A DNA stretch of 64,000 nucleotides from Caulobacter segnis (GTDB lineage: Bacteria; Pseudomonadota; Alphaproteobacteria; Caulobacterales; Caulobacteraceae), in NCBI RefSeq assembly GCF_019931575.1, contig NZ_CP082923.1, positions 1,364,001 through 1,428,000 on the forward strand. The letters run 5' to 3'. Both the position numbers and the translations under genes were made by a program. Within the stretch, counting starts at the first letter, position 1. Each line of letters begins with the position of its first letter. The notes below the pieces were generated by a model. The model was not told where the DNA came from, searched no databases, and was given only the letters and a program-made list of their open reading frames with translations. Below are positions 37,563-46,302 of the stretch, piece after piece.

Positions 37563-38045
37563 TTAGCGGGGGCAGATCTGGACGGCGCGCGAGTTCAAGC
37601 GACCGCGGTCGTCGTAGTAGGAAATGTTGGCGTCGCGACAGACGCCGCCGACCGGAGCAGACACCTGCTGGAAGGTCCCGTTCTGGACCTGCCCGCTGGC
37701 GACCGGATTGCCCATGTGATCGTAGTAGACTTGGCGAACCGGAGCCGGTTGGGCGGCTTGATAGGAAGCGCCGCGCGAGCCGCCTTCGTAGTAGACGGTG
37801 CGGGTGCGATGGCAGCCGCTCTTGCCGATCTGGCGGCCGACCAGCGCGCCGCCGACGCCGCCGATCAGCAGGCCGCCGCCGCCCTTGGAGATCGCGTTGC
37901 CGACCAGGGCGCCCCCCAGGCCGCCGATGACGGTCCCGGTGGCCTTGCGGCTGCGGCAGGACGCGGCGTTCGCGTCGGTGGGCGCCATGACGGCGGGAAG
38001 AGCCATGGCGCCGACGGCCAGGCCAATGATGATGAGACGGGGCAT
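37563..38045 (-). CDS. Exported glycine-zipper protein
   Basis: The 160-residue protein has a signal peptide (through TDANAAS). Residues about 32-75 are a glycine zipper (TVIGGLGGALVGNAI and GGLLIGGVGGALVGRQIG), two GxxxG-rich membrane-inserting helices as in 17-kDa surface-antigen-like proteins. A hydrophilic tail follows with YYDHMGNPV and YYDDRGRLNSR. Probably an outer-membrane or periplasmic protein. The ATG at 38045 follows GAGGATCG; the longer frame is not supported. Confidence 0.82.
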   Translation of the reverse strand: MPRLIIIGLAVGAMALPAVMAPTDANAASCRSRKATGTVIGGLGGALVGNAISKGGGGLLIGGVGGALVGRQIGKSGCHRTRTVYYEGGSRGASYQAAQPAPVRQVYYDHMGNPVASGQVQNGTFQQVSAPVGGVCRDANISYYDDRGRLNSRAVQICPR

Positions 38046-38117
38046 GTCGATCCTCGCCAGTGAAGGTCCCTCGGCCTCCACAACGCGCCTCGCGCCCAGA
38101 AGGATGCGAAATGTCGT

Positions 38118-39656
38118 CTAGGCGACTTGATAGTCGGGCCGCGTCTGCGTCTCGCGCCAGTAGGCGTCCAGGCCGAGGGCCTCGGTCAGGGATGCGAACG
38201 CCGGCTGAGCGCGCAAGGCCGCCGTCGACGGGAGGAACAGGAAATGCGTGCGGCGATTGTTGGCGTGGGTGTAGACCTTCAGGCGCGCCGAGAAGCGCAC
38301 ATCCGCGACCTTGAACCCCTTGCCGAAATAGTAGGCTTCGCAGATCCGGACGGCAGTTTCGGGCCGACCCAGGCCGCAGGCGTACTGGATCGCGTTCTCG
38401 GCATGACCCGCGCCTTGTCCGGCGGCGGCCAGCACGTATGCGATGGCGCGATCCACGTCGGCGGGAGCGCCGCCCAGCATGGCTCCGGCGACCAACTGGG
38501 CCTGCTTGAAATTATCCTCGTCGACGTTCTCGGGCCGGCTTTCGACATTGTCGGCCTGGGCCAGGGCCTCGCGAATCCGGCCCGTGTAGAGCAGTAGGTG
38601 GAAACGGGTGAACCAGACCCCGAAGTGCGTCGGGTAGAGCGAAAAGGCCCTGGTCATGGCGCGGTCGGCCTCTTCCAGCCGACCGGCGGCCCACAAGGCC
38701 TGGACGTGACGATGGGCCATGGCGGGCGGTGGCGGATCGACGGCCGTGGCTGAGTCGGCCAGGGTCGCGGCCTCGCGCCAGCGGCCAACGCAGCCCAGGA
38801 GATCCGATAGCATTATGTCGACGAAACGGTTCTCGGGATACTTGGCCAGCAGGTCGCGAAGGGCTCGCTCGTTCCGCGCCCACTGGCCCAGGCGCGGGGT
38901 CATGAAGATCCGCGCCGCGCGGGCATAGGCCTCGCCGGGCTCCAAGGCCTCGGCGCGCCGAGCGGCTTCGTCGGCGCGGGTGGTGAGGTCGGCCTCGAAT
39001 TGCGGCGCCCGGCTCTGGGATGCGGCCGCGTAGCAGAAGGCTAGCAGGCCCCAGGCCTCGGCATGGTCGGGGCGCAGCTCGACGGCGCGTTTGAGCAGGC
39101 CGATCGCCTGATCGTTGCTTTCGGCGGTGCCCTGCTGCAGGGCGGTGGCGGCCTGGGCGATCAGCGGCGCGATGTCGGGCTTGGCGGGCGCCAGCCAGCG
39201 GCGGCCCAGCAGCAGTCCGGCGCCGGGGACGGCGGCGGCCAGGACGGCGGCCCCGACCACCCAGCGGCGGTCGAAGCGGGGAGGGGGTCTTAGCGTCGCG
39301 GCCGAAGCGCCTTCGCCTGCGCCTTCGACCAGCAGCCGGTAGCCGACCTTGGTGATGGTCTCGATGCGGAAGGCGCGGGTGTCGTCGGCCAGGCGTCGCA
39401 GACGCGAGATCACACGATGGATGGCGTCCTCGCCGACGATCCGGCCCGACCAGCAGGCCGTGATCAGGTCGTCGCGGCTGACGATGGCGCCGTCCGCCCT
39501 GGCCAGGGCGACCAGCACCTGCATGACGCGCGGCTCCAGCAAGGTTTCGCGGTCGTCGGCGTCGATCACCTGGCGCAGGGACGGACGAACAAGGACGCGG
39601 CCCAGCGCCAGGTCGGGCGCGCGCGCCAGATCGATCGGCTGAATGCTCTCGCCCAC
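38118..39656 (-). CDS. CadC-like winged-helix regulator with membrane anchor and TPR-like domain
   Basis: The protein has 512 residues. The N-terminal Trans_reg_C winged helix (about 20-105) includes LEPRVMQVLVALARADGAIVSRDDLI, CWSGRIVGEDAIHRVISRLRRL and TITKVGYRL. One transmembrane helix follows (about 130-150, RRWVVGAAVLAAAV), then a helical repeat domain (AEAWGLLAFCYAAASQS and similar TPR-like units). This is a ToxR/CadC-type one-component regulator with DNA binding inside and sensing outside. A GTG at 39656 with GGGGAC nearby is the most plausible start; a TTG at 39719 keeps the frame open. It is divergent from the membrane protein gene at 39798. Confidence 0.85.
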   Translation of the reverse strand: MGESIQPIDLARAPDLALGRVLVRPSLRQVIDADDRETLLEPRVMQVLVALARADGAIVSRDDLITACWSGRIVGEDAIHRVISRLRRLADDTRAFRIETITKVGYRLLVEGAGEGASAATLRPPPRFDRRWVVGAAVLAAAVPGAGLLLGRRWLAPAKPDIAPLIAQAATALQQGTAESNDQAIGLLKRAVELRPDHAEAWGLLAFCYAAASQSRAPQFEADLTTRADEAARRAEALEPGEAYARAARIFMTPRLGQWARNERALRDLLAKYPENRFVDIMLSDLLGCVGRWREAATLADSATAVDPPPPAMAHRHVQALWAAGRLEEADRAMTRAFSLYPTHFGVWFTRFHLLLYTGRIREALAQADNVESRPENVDEDNFKQAQLVAGAMLGGAPADVDRAIAYVLAAAGQGAGHAENAIQYACGLGRPETAVRICEAYYFGKGFKVADVRFSARLKVYTHANNRRTHFLFLPSTAALRAQPAFASLTEALGLDAYWRETQTRPDYQVA

Positions 39657-39797
39657 GTGGTCGTCCCCGGTCCCCTCGCCAGCCCCATAGCGCGGCTTGA
39701 TCGGCGTTTCATCAGGCAATCATCGGTTCGACGTCCTGTCCATCAGGCGGCCTCGCTGCGATCCCGACCACCGGCGGCCAACGGTCAGGAGACACGC

Positions 39798-40541
39798 ATG
39801 CCCATCGACATCGCTATTCCCTCAGGCAGGGCTTCCACGCGGAAGCTGTCCGGTGAGCAGGTCTTCTTCACCGCCTTGGCCGCCAGCCTGCTTCTGGCGG
39901 TGCTGATCGGCTTCGGCCGCACCTACTATTTCCGCGCCCTCCTGCCGTCGCAGGCCACCGTCCTGCCGCCGTCGCCGCTGGTCCATGCGCACGCGATGCT
40001 GTTCAGCGCCTGGATCCTGCTGTTCGTCGTCCAGACCAGCTTCGTCGCGGCCGGACGGCGGGACCTGCACATGAGGCTGGGCCTGATCGGCCTGCCGATG
40101 GTGCTGTCGATGCTGGTCGTCGGGACTCTCACCGGCCTGAACCTGAGCAAGCGGTTGGCCGGCCTGCCGATCGATCCGTACATGATGATGGCGCTGCCGC
40201 TGATCGCCATGGTCGGCTGCGCGATCCTGTTCCTGACCGCTCTGGCCCTGCGCCGCACGCCCGGTGCGCACAAGCGCCTGATGGTCCTGGGCATGGCCGC
40301 GATGATCGGCGCGGCCTTCGCCCGCATGCCCTTCATCCCGTTCCTGATCGGGGCGTTCTTCCTTCCGAACATCTACACGGTGGCGCTGATCGCCTGGGAC
40401 TTGGTTACCGACCGGCGTCCGCATCGCTCCACCCTGCTGGGCGGCGTGGTGGTGCTGAGCGCCACGGTGGGCATCCTGTTCGTCTGGCAAAATCCGGTCT
40501 GGCTGGCCTTCGCGCGGTGGGCGTCGGGCCTGGTCGCCTGA
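39798..40541 (+). CDS. Polytopic membrane protein with conserved His residues, unknown function
   Basis: The 247-residue protein has about 6-7 membrane helices. His residues sit at helix ends: LVHAHAMLFSAW, RRDLHMRLGLIGL and GAHKRLMVLG, an arrangement similar to the DUF2306 protein at 50794-51588, so heme or metal binding is conceivable. The ATG at 39798 is supported by AGGAG 6-10 nt upstream; the open frame upstream is noise. It is divergent from the CadC-like regulator, which may control it. Confidence 0.83.
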   Translation: MPIDIAIPSGRASTRKLSGEQVFFTALAASLLLAVLIGFGRTYYFRALLPSQATVLPPSPLVHAHAMLFSAWILLFVVQTSFVAAGRRDLHMRLGLIGLPMVLSMLVVGTLTGLNLSKRLAGLPIDPYMMMALPLIAMVGCAILFLTALALRRTPGAHKRLMVLGMAAMIGAAFARMPFIPFLIGAFFLPNIYTVALIAWDLVTDRRPHRSTLLGGVVVLSATVGILFVWQNPVWLAFARWASGLVA

Positions 40542-40670
40542 TCGCCGCGGCCAATCGTCCCGCATTCACGATTAACCGGGATTCACCACGCGCGGGGAGC
40601 CAGCCTTAACCATCGCCCCCCATCCTGCGTCGCAACGAGATTTGCCCAGAGCGGGATTGGAGGGGCGCAG

Positions 40671-42173
40671 ATGGCCCAGCACGTGGAAACCCTGGTGATC
40701 GGCGCCGGTCCGGCCGGCCTGACGACCGCCTACGCCCTGGCCAAGGCGGGCCGCGAGGTGACCGTGCTGGAGATGGATCCGACCTATTTCGGCGGCATCA
40801 GCCGGACCGTCGACTACAAGGGCTTCAAGTTCGACATCGGCGGTCACCGCTTCTTCTCGAAGAGCAAGGAGATCGTCGACCTCTGGAACGAGATCCTGCC
40901 CGACGACTTCATCGACCGCCCGCGCCTGTCGCGGATCTATTACCGCGAGAAGTTCTACGCCTATCCGCTGAAGGCCTTCGAGGCCCTGGCCAACCTGGGC
41001 GTCTGGACGGCCGCCAAGTGCATGGCCTCGTTCGGCTGGGCCAAGTTCAAGCCGATCGACAATCCGACCACCTTCCACCAGTGGGGCCGCAACCAGTTCG
41101 GCGAGAAGCTGTTCTCGATCTTCTTCAAGACCTACACCGAGAAGGTGTGGGGCATGAGCTGCGACGAGATCTCGGCCGACTGGGCCAGTCAGCGCATCAA
41201 GGGCCTGGACCTGGGCGCGGCGATCATCGACGGCGTCAAGCGCTCGCTGGGCGTCAAGGCCAAGACGGGGGGAAAGGGCGCGCCCAAGACCCTGATCGAG
41301 AGCTTTCGCTATCCCCGCAAGGGCCCCGGCATGATGTGGGAGGCCTGCGCCGAGAAGATCACCGCCCTGGGCGGGCAGGTGCGCATGGGCCGCAAGGTCG
41401 ATGGCCTGCACTACGACAAGCTGGCCCGGATCTGGACCGTCTCGGTGACCCGCGCCGACGGCGGCAAGGAGATCTACACGGCCGACGACGTGGTCTCGTC
41501 CGCGCCGATCCGCGAGCTGATGCAGTCGATCAGCCCGACCCCGATCAGCGTCTTCCATGCCGGCGAACTTATGTACCGCGACTTCCTCACCGTGGTGCTG
41601 ATCGGCAAGCCGCAGAAGGAGCTGCCGGACAACTGGATCTACATCCATGACCCGTCGGTGAAGGTCGGCCGTGTGCAGAACTTCCGCTCGTGGTCGCCGG
41701 AGATGATCCCGGACGGCGTCTCGACCTGCCTGGGCCTGGAGTACTTCTGCTTCGAGGGCGACGGCCTCTGGACCACCTCCGACGAGAATCTGGTCGCCCA
41801 GGCCAAGCGCGAGATCGGCAAGATCGGCCTGATGGATCCGGCCGACGTCTACGACGCCTGCGTGGTGCGCCAGCACAAGGCCTATCCGGTCTATGACGAC
41901 GCCTATGCCGAGCACATCAAGATGATCCGCCTGGATCTGAAGATGCACTTCCCGGGCCTGCACCTTGTGGGCCGCAACGGCATGCACAAGTACAACAACC
42001 AGGACCACGCCATGATGACCGGCCTGCTGACGGCCGAGAACATCATCGCCGGAGAGACGGTCCACGACGTGTGGGAGGTCAACGAGGACGCCGAGTACGG
42101 CGAGGCCGGCGTCTCGGGCGCCCGCGAGGCCCTGCGCAGCGAACGCGCGGTTCCCAAGAAGGTCGCCGCCTGA
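40671..42173 (+). CDS. FAD-dependent NAD(P)-binding oxidoreductase, UDP-galactopyranose mutase-like
   Basis: The 500-residue protein has an N-terminal dinucleotide fold TLVIGAGPAGLTTAYAL (GxGxxG at residues 11-16) and FGGISRTVDYKGFKFDIGGHRFFSK, the FAD contact region shared by amine-oxidase/protoporphyrinogen-oxidase-like and UGM-like proteins. A C-terminal GLHLVGRNGMHKYNNQDHAMMTG closes the FAD site. The operon context (GtrA, polytopic protein) suggests modification of a lipid-linked or cell-surface sugar. GGAGGGG supports the ATG at 40671. GtrA starts 2 nt after its stop. Confidence 0.92.
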   Translation: MAQHVETLVIGAGPAGLTTAYALAKAGREVTVLEMDPTYFGGISRTVDYKGFKFDIGGHRFFSKSKEIVDLWNEILPDDFIDRPRLSRIYYREKFYAYPLKAFEALANLGVWTAAKCMASFGWAKFKPIDNPTTFHQWGRNQFGEKLFSIFFKTYTEKVWGMSCDEISADWASQRIKGLDLGAAIIDGVKRSLGVKAKTGGKGAPKTLIESFRYPRKGPGMMWEACAEKITALGGQVRMGRKVDGLHYDKLARIWTVSVTRADGGKEIYTADDVVSSAPIRELMQSISPTPISVFHAGELMYRDFLTVVLIGKPQKELPDNWIYIHDPSVKVGRVQNFRSWSPEMIPDGVSTCLGLEYFCFEGDGLWTTSDENLVAQAKREIGKIGLMDPADVYDACVVRQHKAYPVYDDAYAEHIKMIRLDLKMHFPGLHLVGRNGMHKYNNQDHAMMTGLLTAENIIAGETVHDVWEVNEDAEYGEAGVSGAREALRSERAVPKKVAA

Positions 42174-42175
42174 TC

Positions 42176-42610
42176 ATGCATCGGCTCTGGCGGCGCCTGC
42201 CAATGGGGCTTTCTGGGGGGCTGCGCGAGCTCGTGCTCTACGGCATGGCCAGCGCCCTGGCGCTGGGCGTCGACTGGGGCCTGCTGCTGCTCCTGACCCG
42301 GTTCGGCGTGAACTATCTGGTCGCCTCGGCGACGGGCTTCGCCAGCGGCATCGGCGTCACCTATCTGCTCTCGGTCTCGGTGGTGTTCCGTCACCGCCCG
42401 ATCGTCGACCGACGGCGTGAATTCATCGGCTTTTTCGGCGTGGGCCTTGCGGGCCTGGCCCTGACTCAGGGATTGATGGCCCTGTGGGTGGAGATGTTCC
42501 GCATGTCGCCGGGCCTGGCCAAGATCCCGACCGCCGGGATCGTCTTCGTGTTCAACTTCGCCGTCCGCCGGGCGCTGCTCTTCCGCGCCCCGACCGCCGT
42601 CCAGCCTTGA
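42176..42610 (+). CDS. GtrA family membrane protein (flippase-like)
   Basis: This is a 144-residue protein with four membrane helices. The GtrA pattern is seen in LVLYGMASALALGVDWGLLLLL, ASATGFASGIGVTYLLSVSVVF and the C-terminal FVFNFAVRRALLFR, where the N-F-x-x-R is characteristic. GtrA proteins move lipid-linked sugars across the inner membrane or help polysaccharide glycosylation. The next gene's TTG overlaps its TGA stop by 2 nt. Confidence 0.93.
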   Translation: MHRLWRRLPMGLSGGLRELVLYGMASALALGVDWGLLLLLTRFGVNYLVASATGFASGIGVTYLLSVSVVFRHRPIVDRRREFIGFFGVGLAGLALTQGLMALWVEMFRMSPGLAKIPTAGIVFVFNFAVRRALLFRAPTAVQP

Positions 42611-44508
42611 GCCGGTTGGACCGCTTCGTCGGCGGACGCGGGCTGGGCCTGCTGGCCGCCTTCGGTCTGTTCCTGCTGAGCCGGCCCTATCAGGGCGTGC
42701 GCCACGACGGTCGCCTCTATGTCGCCGACGCCCTGGCCAAGCTGGATCCTGGCGGGGTGGGGCGGGACCTGCTGTTCGTGCATGACGGCCAGTTCGGCTT
42801 CAGCCTCTACACCCCGATGCTGGCCCGGTTGATACACGCCCTGGGCTTGTCGGCCGGGGCGATGGCGATCGTTGCAGTCACGCTCGTCCTATGGTTCGCG
42901 GCCCTGGCCTTGATGATCGAACACCTGCTGGCCGAGCGGCCGCCGGCCGTTCGCTGGACGGCGCTGGTCTTCGCCGCGACGCTGCCGTCGCTGTACGGCC
43001 CGCTGGACGTCATCGGCTTCGGCGAGCCTTACGCCACGCCGCGCGCCCTGGCCGAGGCGGCCGGCTTCGCGGGCATGGCGATCTATTTGTCCGGACGCCG
43101 GGTGCTGGGCCTGGCGGCCTGCGTACCCGGCATGCTGTTCCATCCGATCATGGGGCTGTGCTCGGCGGCGGCCATCGCCTTCGCACTCTGCCTCGAGGAT
43201 CGCCGCTGGCTCTGGGCGGGGCTGGCGGCGATCGCGGCGGTCACCGTGGCGGGGCTGCTGCGCCTGCCGCTGGCCGATCGCATCGTCACCGTGATGGACC
43301 CCGTCTGGCGGGCGGTGGTCGAGGCGCGCAGTCCGATCCTCTTCCCGTCGCTGTGGCCGGCCGAGACCTGGGGCCGTCTGGCCGTCCACCTCTGCACCCT
43401 GGCGGCGGCGGCCTGTCTGCTGAAGGACGCGCCTCGCCGCCTCGCGCTGGGCGCGCTGATCGCCGGTGTCGCGGGCGTCGCGGTCGTGGCGGTGCTGGGC
43501 GACTGGCTTTCGCTGCTGCTGTTCCTCCAGGCGCAGAGCTGGCGGATGTTGCAGCCCGTCTCCGTCCTGGCCGTCGCGAGCCTGGCCCTACTGGCTTTCG
43601 AGCTGCCCAGGCGCGGGCCCTCGGGCTTGCTGGGCCTGGCCTTTCTGGGCGTGGCCTGGATGTTCCGCGACGTCGCGAACCTGGGCCTGCTGACCGCGCC
43701 GGTCGGTCTGCTGTTCGTGCTGGCGGGCGACAAGATCCGCTTCAGCCGTCCGGCGCTGTTCTCCGGCGTGGCGATGGTCCTGCTGGTCGTGGGGGCGGCC
43801 GGCGATGGCGCGCTTCGCGGCTTGGCCCTGGCCAGGACGCTGGCGCAGACGTCGCCGGCCTGGGGCTTCAGCCAGAGTGTCATCTGGAGCAGCGAACTGC
43901 CCGGCTTGGTCCTGGCCCTGGCGCTCGGAGTCTGGTTGGCGCGCGGCTGGTCGGCGCCGCCCGTCGTCGTCCGTGTGGCGCTGACCGCCGCCGTCGGCCT
44001 CGCGGCGGCGCTGTCTTGGGACGACCGTTCCGACTTCGTGAAGGCCCGCGACGCTGGCAGGGATCCGGCGCTGGTGGCCATGACCGCCGCGCGGCAGGGG
44101 GAGGTGCTGTGGCTGGTCGGCGATGTCGAGCCCTGGACGCTGCTGGGGCGACCCGGCTGGTCCAGCAAGGTGCAGAGCGCCGGCGTCGTCTTCTCTCGGC
44201 CCTTGGCCCTGAAGCTGTGGGATCGCGCCGAGCGCCTGAAGGCCGCGGGGTTGGTCGGCGACGACTGGATGCGAGGCCTGACCCTCGAGCCCAAGCGGCC
44301 GGCGCGGCCGCGACCCGATCGCGTCAGGGCCTTCTGCGCCGCGCCGGACGCGCCGGCCTGGATCATCTGGGCGCGCTGGAACGACATGCCGGTCGATCCG
44401 GCGCTCGGCGCGCTCGACTGGGTGCCGAAGGCGGCGTTCGTGTATCGTGTCGATGAGGGCTGGCTGACGGCCAGCCGCTACGCGGTGATTCCCTGCGCCG
44501 GCGGCTGA
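42607..44508 (+). CDS. Large polytopic membrane protein, GT-C-like architecture, unknown
   Basis: The 633-residue protein has about 12 membrane helices in the first 500 residues and a soluble C-terminal domain (about 500-633). The first large loop, following RPYQGVRHDGRLYVADALAKL, holds acidic and His residues, as in lipid-phosphosugar glycosyltransferases, but no exact family was recognised. The start is a TTG overlapping the GtrA stop (TTGA), so translation is coupled. It ends overlapping a small antiparallel membrane-protein gene by 31 nt. Role in sugar transfer is inferred from neighbours only. Confidence 0.8.
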   Translation: MSRLDRFVGGRGLGLLAAFGLFLLSRPYQGVRHDGRLYVADALAKLDPGGVGRDLLFVHDGQFGFSLYTPMLARLIHALGLSAGAMAIVAVTLVLWFAALALMIEHLLAERPPAVRWTALVFAATLPSLYGPLDVIGFGEPYATPRALAEAAGFAGMAIYLSGRRVLGLAACVPGMLFHPIMGLCSAAAIAFALCLEDRRWLWAGLAAIAAVTVAGLLRLPLADRIVTVMDPVWRAVVEARSPILFPSLWPAETWGRLAVHLCTLAAAACLLKDAPRRLALGALIAGVAGVAVVAVLGDWLSLLLFLQAQSWRMLQPVSVLAVASLALLAFELPRRGPSGLLGLAFLGVAWMFRDVANLGLLTAPVGLLFVLAGDKIRFSRPALFSGVAMVLLVVGAAGDGALRGLALARTLAQTSPAWGFSQSVIWSSELPGLVLALALGVWLARGWSAPPVVVRVALTAAVGLAAALSWDDRSDFVKARDAGRDPALVAMTAARQGEVLWLVGDVEPWTLLGRPGWSSKVQSAGVVFSRPLALKLWDRAERLKAAGLVGDDWMRGLTLEPKRPARPRPDRVRAFCAAPDAPAWIIWARWNDMPVDPALGALDWVPKAAFVYRVDEGWLTASRYAVIPCAGG

Positions 44509-44645
44509 ACCGGTTCGGCGGCGGCTTCGCGCGCGGTCAGGCGGCCGATGCTCCAGAAGACGAAGTGCACGAAGGCGTCGGCCAGGCCGACCATCGCCGC
44601 CAGCACGAAGAAGCTCGAAATCACCAGGATCGCCACAACCGACAT
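44478..44645 (-). CDS. Small single-pass membrane protein (55 aa)
   Basis: The protein begins MSVVAILVISSFFVLAAMVGLADAF, a hydrophobic helix, then HFVFWSIGRLTAREAA and a Pro/Gln-rich tail ending QGITA. AGGAG lies 6 nt before the ATG at 44645, and an ATG at 44651 would leave no spacing. The frame ends with TAG at 44478, inside the 3' end of the preceding convergent gene. Function unknown. Confidence 0.6.
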   Translation of the reverse strand: MSVVAILVISSFFVLAAMVGLADAFVHFVFWSIGRLTAREAAAEPVQPPAQGITA

Positions 44646-44735
44646 CGTCATCTCCTGTTCGTTCGACTTAGCGACGGGGAGGCGTTTCGGTTCCGCTGGC
44701 AGCGCTTCCAGACGGCCAAAAGTAATCTAATTGGT

Positions 44736-44749
44736 TGACAACGTTGTCA
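44736..44749. promoter_or_regulatory. LacI-family operator over the -35 region of the sugar transporter gene
   Basis: TGACAACGTTGTCA is a perfect 14-bp palindrome with a central CG, the form typical of LacI/GalR operators. It overlaps TTGACA (44735-44740), a consensus -35 element, 110 nt before the transporter ATG. No LacI gene is in the window. The rest of 44646-44857 shows no gene. Confidence 0.72.
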
Positions 44750-44857
44750 CGCTTCCGGTGAATGTCGCGTCCGCGCAAAGACGGACTCACGAATATCGTC
44801 ACTAGGGAGTGGTGCAGTGATTGCGGTGCTGAAGTTCAACCTCGCAGGTGTCGGCCG

Positions 44858-46213
44858 ATGACCGACGCCGCGATCGCGAAATCCACGACCAAGGGCAACG
44901 GCGTCAAGCTGGCCGTCGTCTATGTGACCTGCCTGTTCTTCATCTGGGCCCTCGTCACCAACCTGCTCGATCCGCTGCTGAAGACCTTCAAGACGGTCTT
45001 CACGCTGACCCCCGTCGAGGCCAGCCTGACCGGCTTCGCCTTCTTCATCGCCTACGGAATCATGTCGCTGCCGTCGGCGGCGTTCCTGTCCAAGTTCGGC
45101 TACGCCAAGTCGGTGATGGTGGGGCTGAGCGGCATCGTCGCGGGCTGCTTCATCGCCATCGCGGCCGCCAAGCTGCACGTGTTCGGCGTGTTCCTGGTCG
45201 GCCTGTTCGTGATGGCTTCGGGCGTCACCCTGCTGCAGGTGGCCGCCAACCCGCTGATCGCCTCGATGGGCAAGCCCGAGGAGTCCTCGTTCCGCCTGAA
45301 CCTGTCGCAGGCCTTCAACTCGCTGGGCGCGGCCTGCGGCCTGTGGTTCGGCGCCAACTTCCTGCTGAAGGGCGACATCTTCAAGAAGGACATCGTGATC
45401 ACCGATGTCCTGCGCGAGCAGGCCCTGGGCTTCGTCTCGAACGTCTATTTCGCCATCGGCGTGGGCCTGGCCCTGTTCATCCTGTTGATCTTCCTGGTCC
45501 GCCAGAAGATCACCGACGCCGCGCCGAAGACCGGTCACCTGGTCAATCCTTTCACCGCCCTGACCTCGAAGTGGGCGAACCTGGGCGCGATCGGCATCTT
45601 CCTCTATGTCGGCGCCGAGGTGGCGATCTCGCTGCACCTGCTGCTGTTCCTGGAGCAGACCCGCATCCTGGACATCCCGTCGGAGCAGGCGGGCAAGCTG
45701 ACCACCTTCTACATGGTCTTCGCCATGATCGGCCGCTTCAGCGGCTCGGCCCTGCTGAAGGTGTTCAAGGACTACTTCCTGCTGGCTCTGGTGGCCGTCG
45801 GCGCCATCGCCCTGAGCCTGGTGGTGATCCTGACCAAGGACATGACCCCGACCGCGCACGCCGGCACGGTGAACCTGCTGCTGGCCTCGGCCCCGGTGAC
45901 GACCGGCCTGATACCGGCCTTCGCGGCCCTGCTGATCGGCCTGTTCAACTCGATCATGTTCCCGACCATCTTCACCCTGACCCTGCAACGCTCCTCGGCG
46001 CCGACCTCGGCGACCTCGGGCCTGCTGTGCATGGCCATCGTCGGCGGCGCCTTCCTGCCGCTGGCCTTCGCCAAGATCGAGGAGCTGACCGGCTCGATCT
46101 CGATGGGCTTCATCGCCCCGCTGGTCTGCTACGTCTACGTCCTGTGGTTCGCGATCGTGGCCAAGAAGGCCCCGACGCACGAGATCGAGGAAGGCGTGGC
46201 CGGCGGCCACTAA
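44858..46213 (+). CDS. FucP-type sugar:proton symporter (MFS)
   Basis: This 451-residue MFS protein has 12 helices. The N-terminus VKLAVVYVTCLFFIWALVTNLLDPLLKTFK and QVAANPLIASMGKPEESSFRLNLSQAFNSLGA are typical of the fucose/glucose/galactose permease family (FucP). Import of a hexose or related sugar is expected. I start at ATG 44858; the upstream extension is not conserved in type. A LacI-type operator overlaps its promoter, and a strong terminator follows. Confidence 0.93.
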   Translation: MTDAAIAKSTTKGNGVKLAVVYVTCLFFIWALVTNLLDPLLKTFKTVFTLTPVEASLTGFAFFIAYGIMSLPSAAFLSKFGYAKSVMVGLSGIVAGCFIAIAAAKLHVFGVFLVGLFVMASGVTLLQVAANPLIASMGKPEESSFRLNLSQAFNSLGAACGLWFGANFLLKGDIFKKDIVITDVLREQALGFVSNVYFAIGVGLALFILLIFLVRQKITDAAPKTGHLVNPFTALTSKWANLGAIGIFLYVGAEVAISLHLLLFLEQTRILDIPSEQAGKLTTFYMVFAMIGRFSGSALLKVFKDYFLLALVAVGAIALSLVVILTKDMTPTAHAGTVNLLLASAPVTTGLIPAFAALLIGLFNSIMFPTIFTLTLQRSSAPTSATSGLLCMAIVGGAFLPLAFAKIEELTGSISMGFIAPLVCYVYVLWFAIVAKKAPTHEIEEGVAGGH

Positions 46214-46250
46214 GCCTTCCCAGGACTTTCAAGGAACTACCTGCAAGCGC

Positions 46251-46282
46251 CCCCGGGAGGTCCGTCCTCCCGGGGTTTTTTT
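46251..46282 (+). terminator. Strong intrinsic terminator after the sugar transporter
   Basis: CCCCGGGAGG (46251-46260) pairs perfectly with CCTCCCGGGG (46266-46275) across a 5-nt loop, then seven T residues. It stops the FucP-type transporter transcript. Confidence 0.92.
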
Positions 46283-46302
46283 GTCGTCAGTGCGCGTCCT
46301 TT

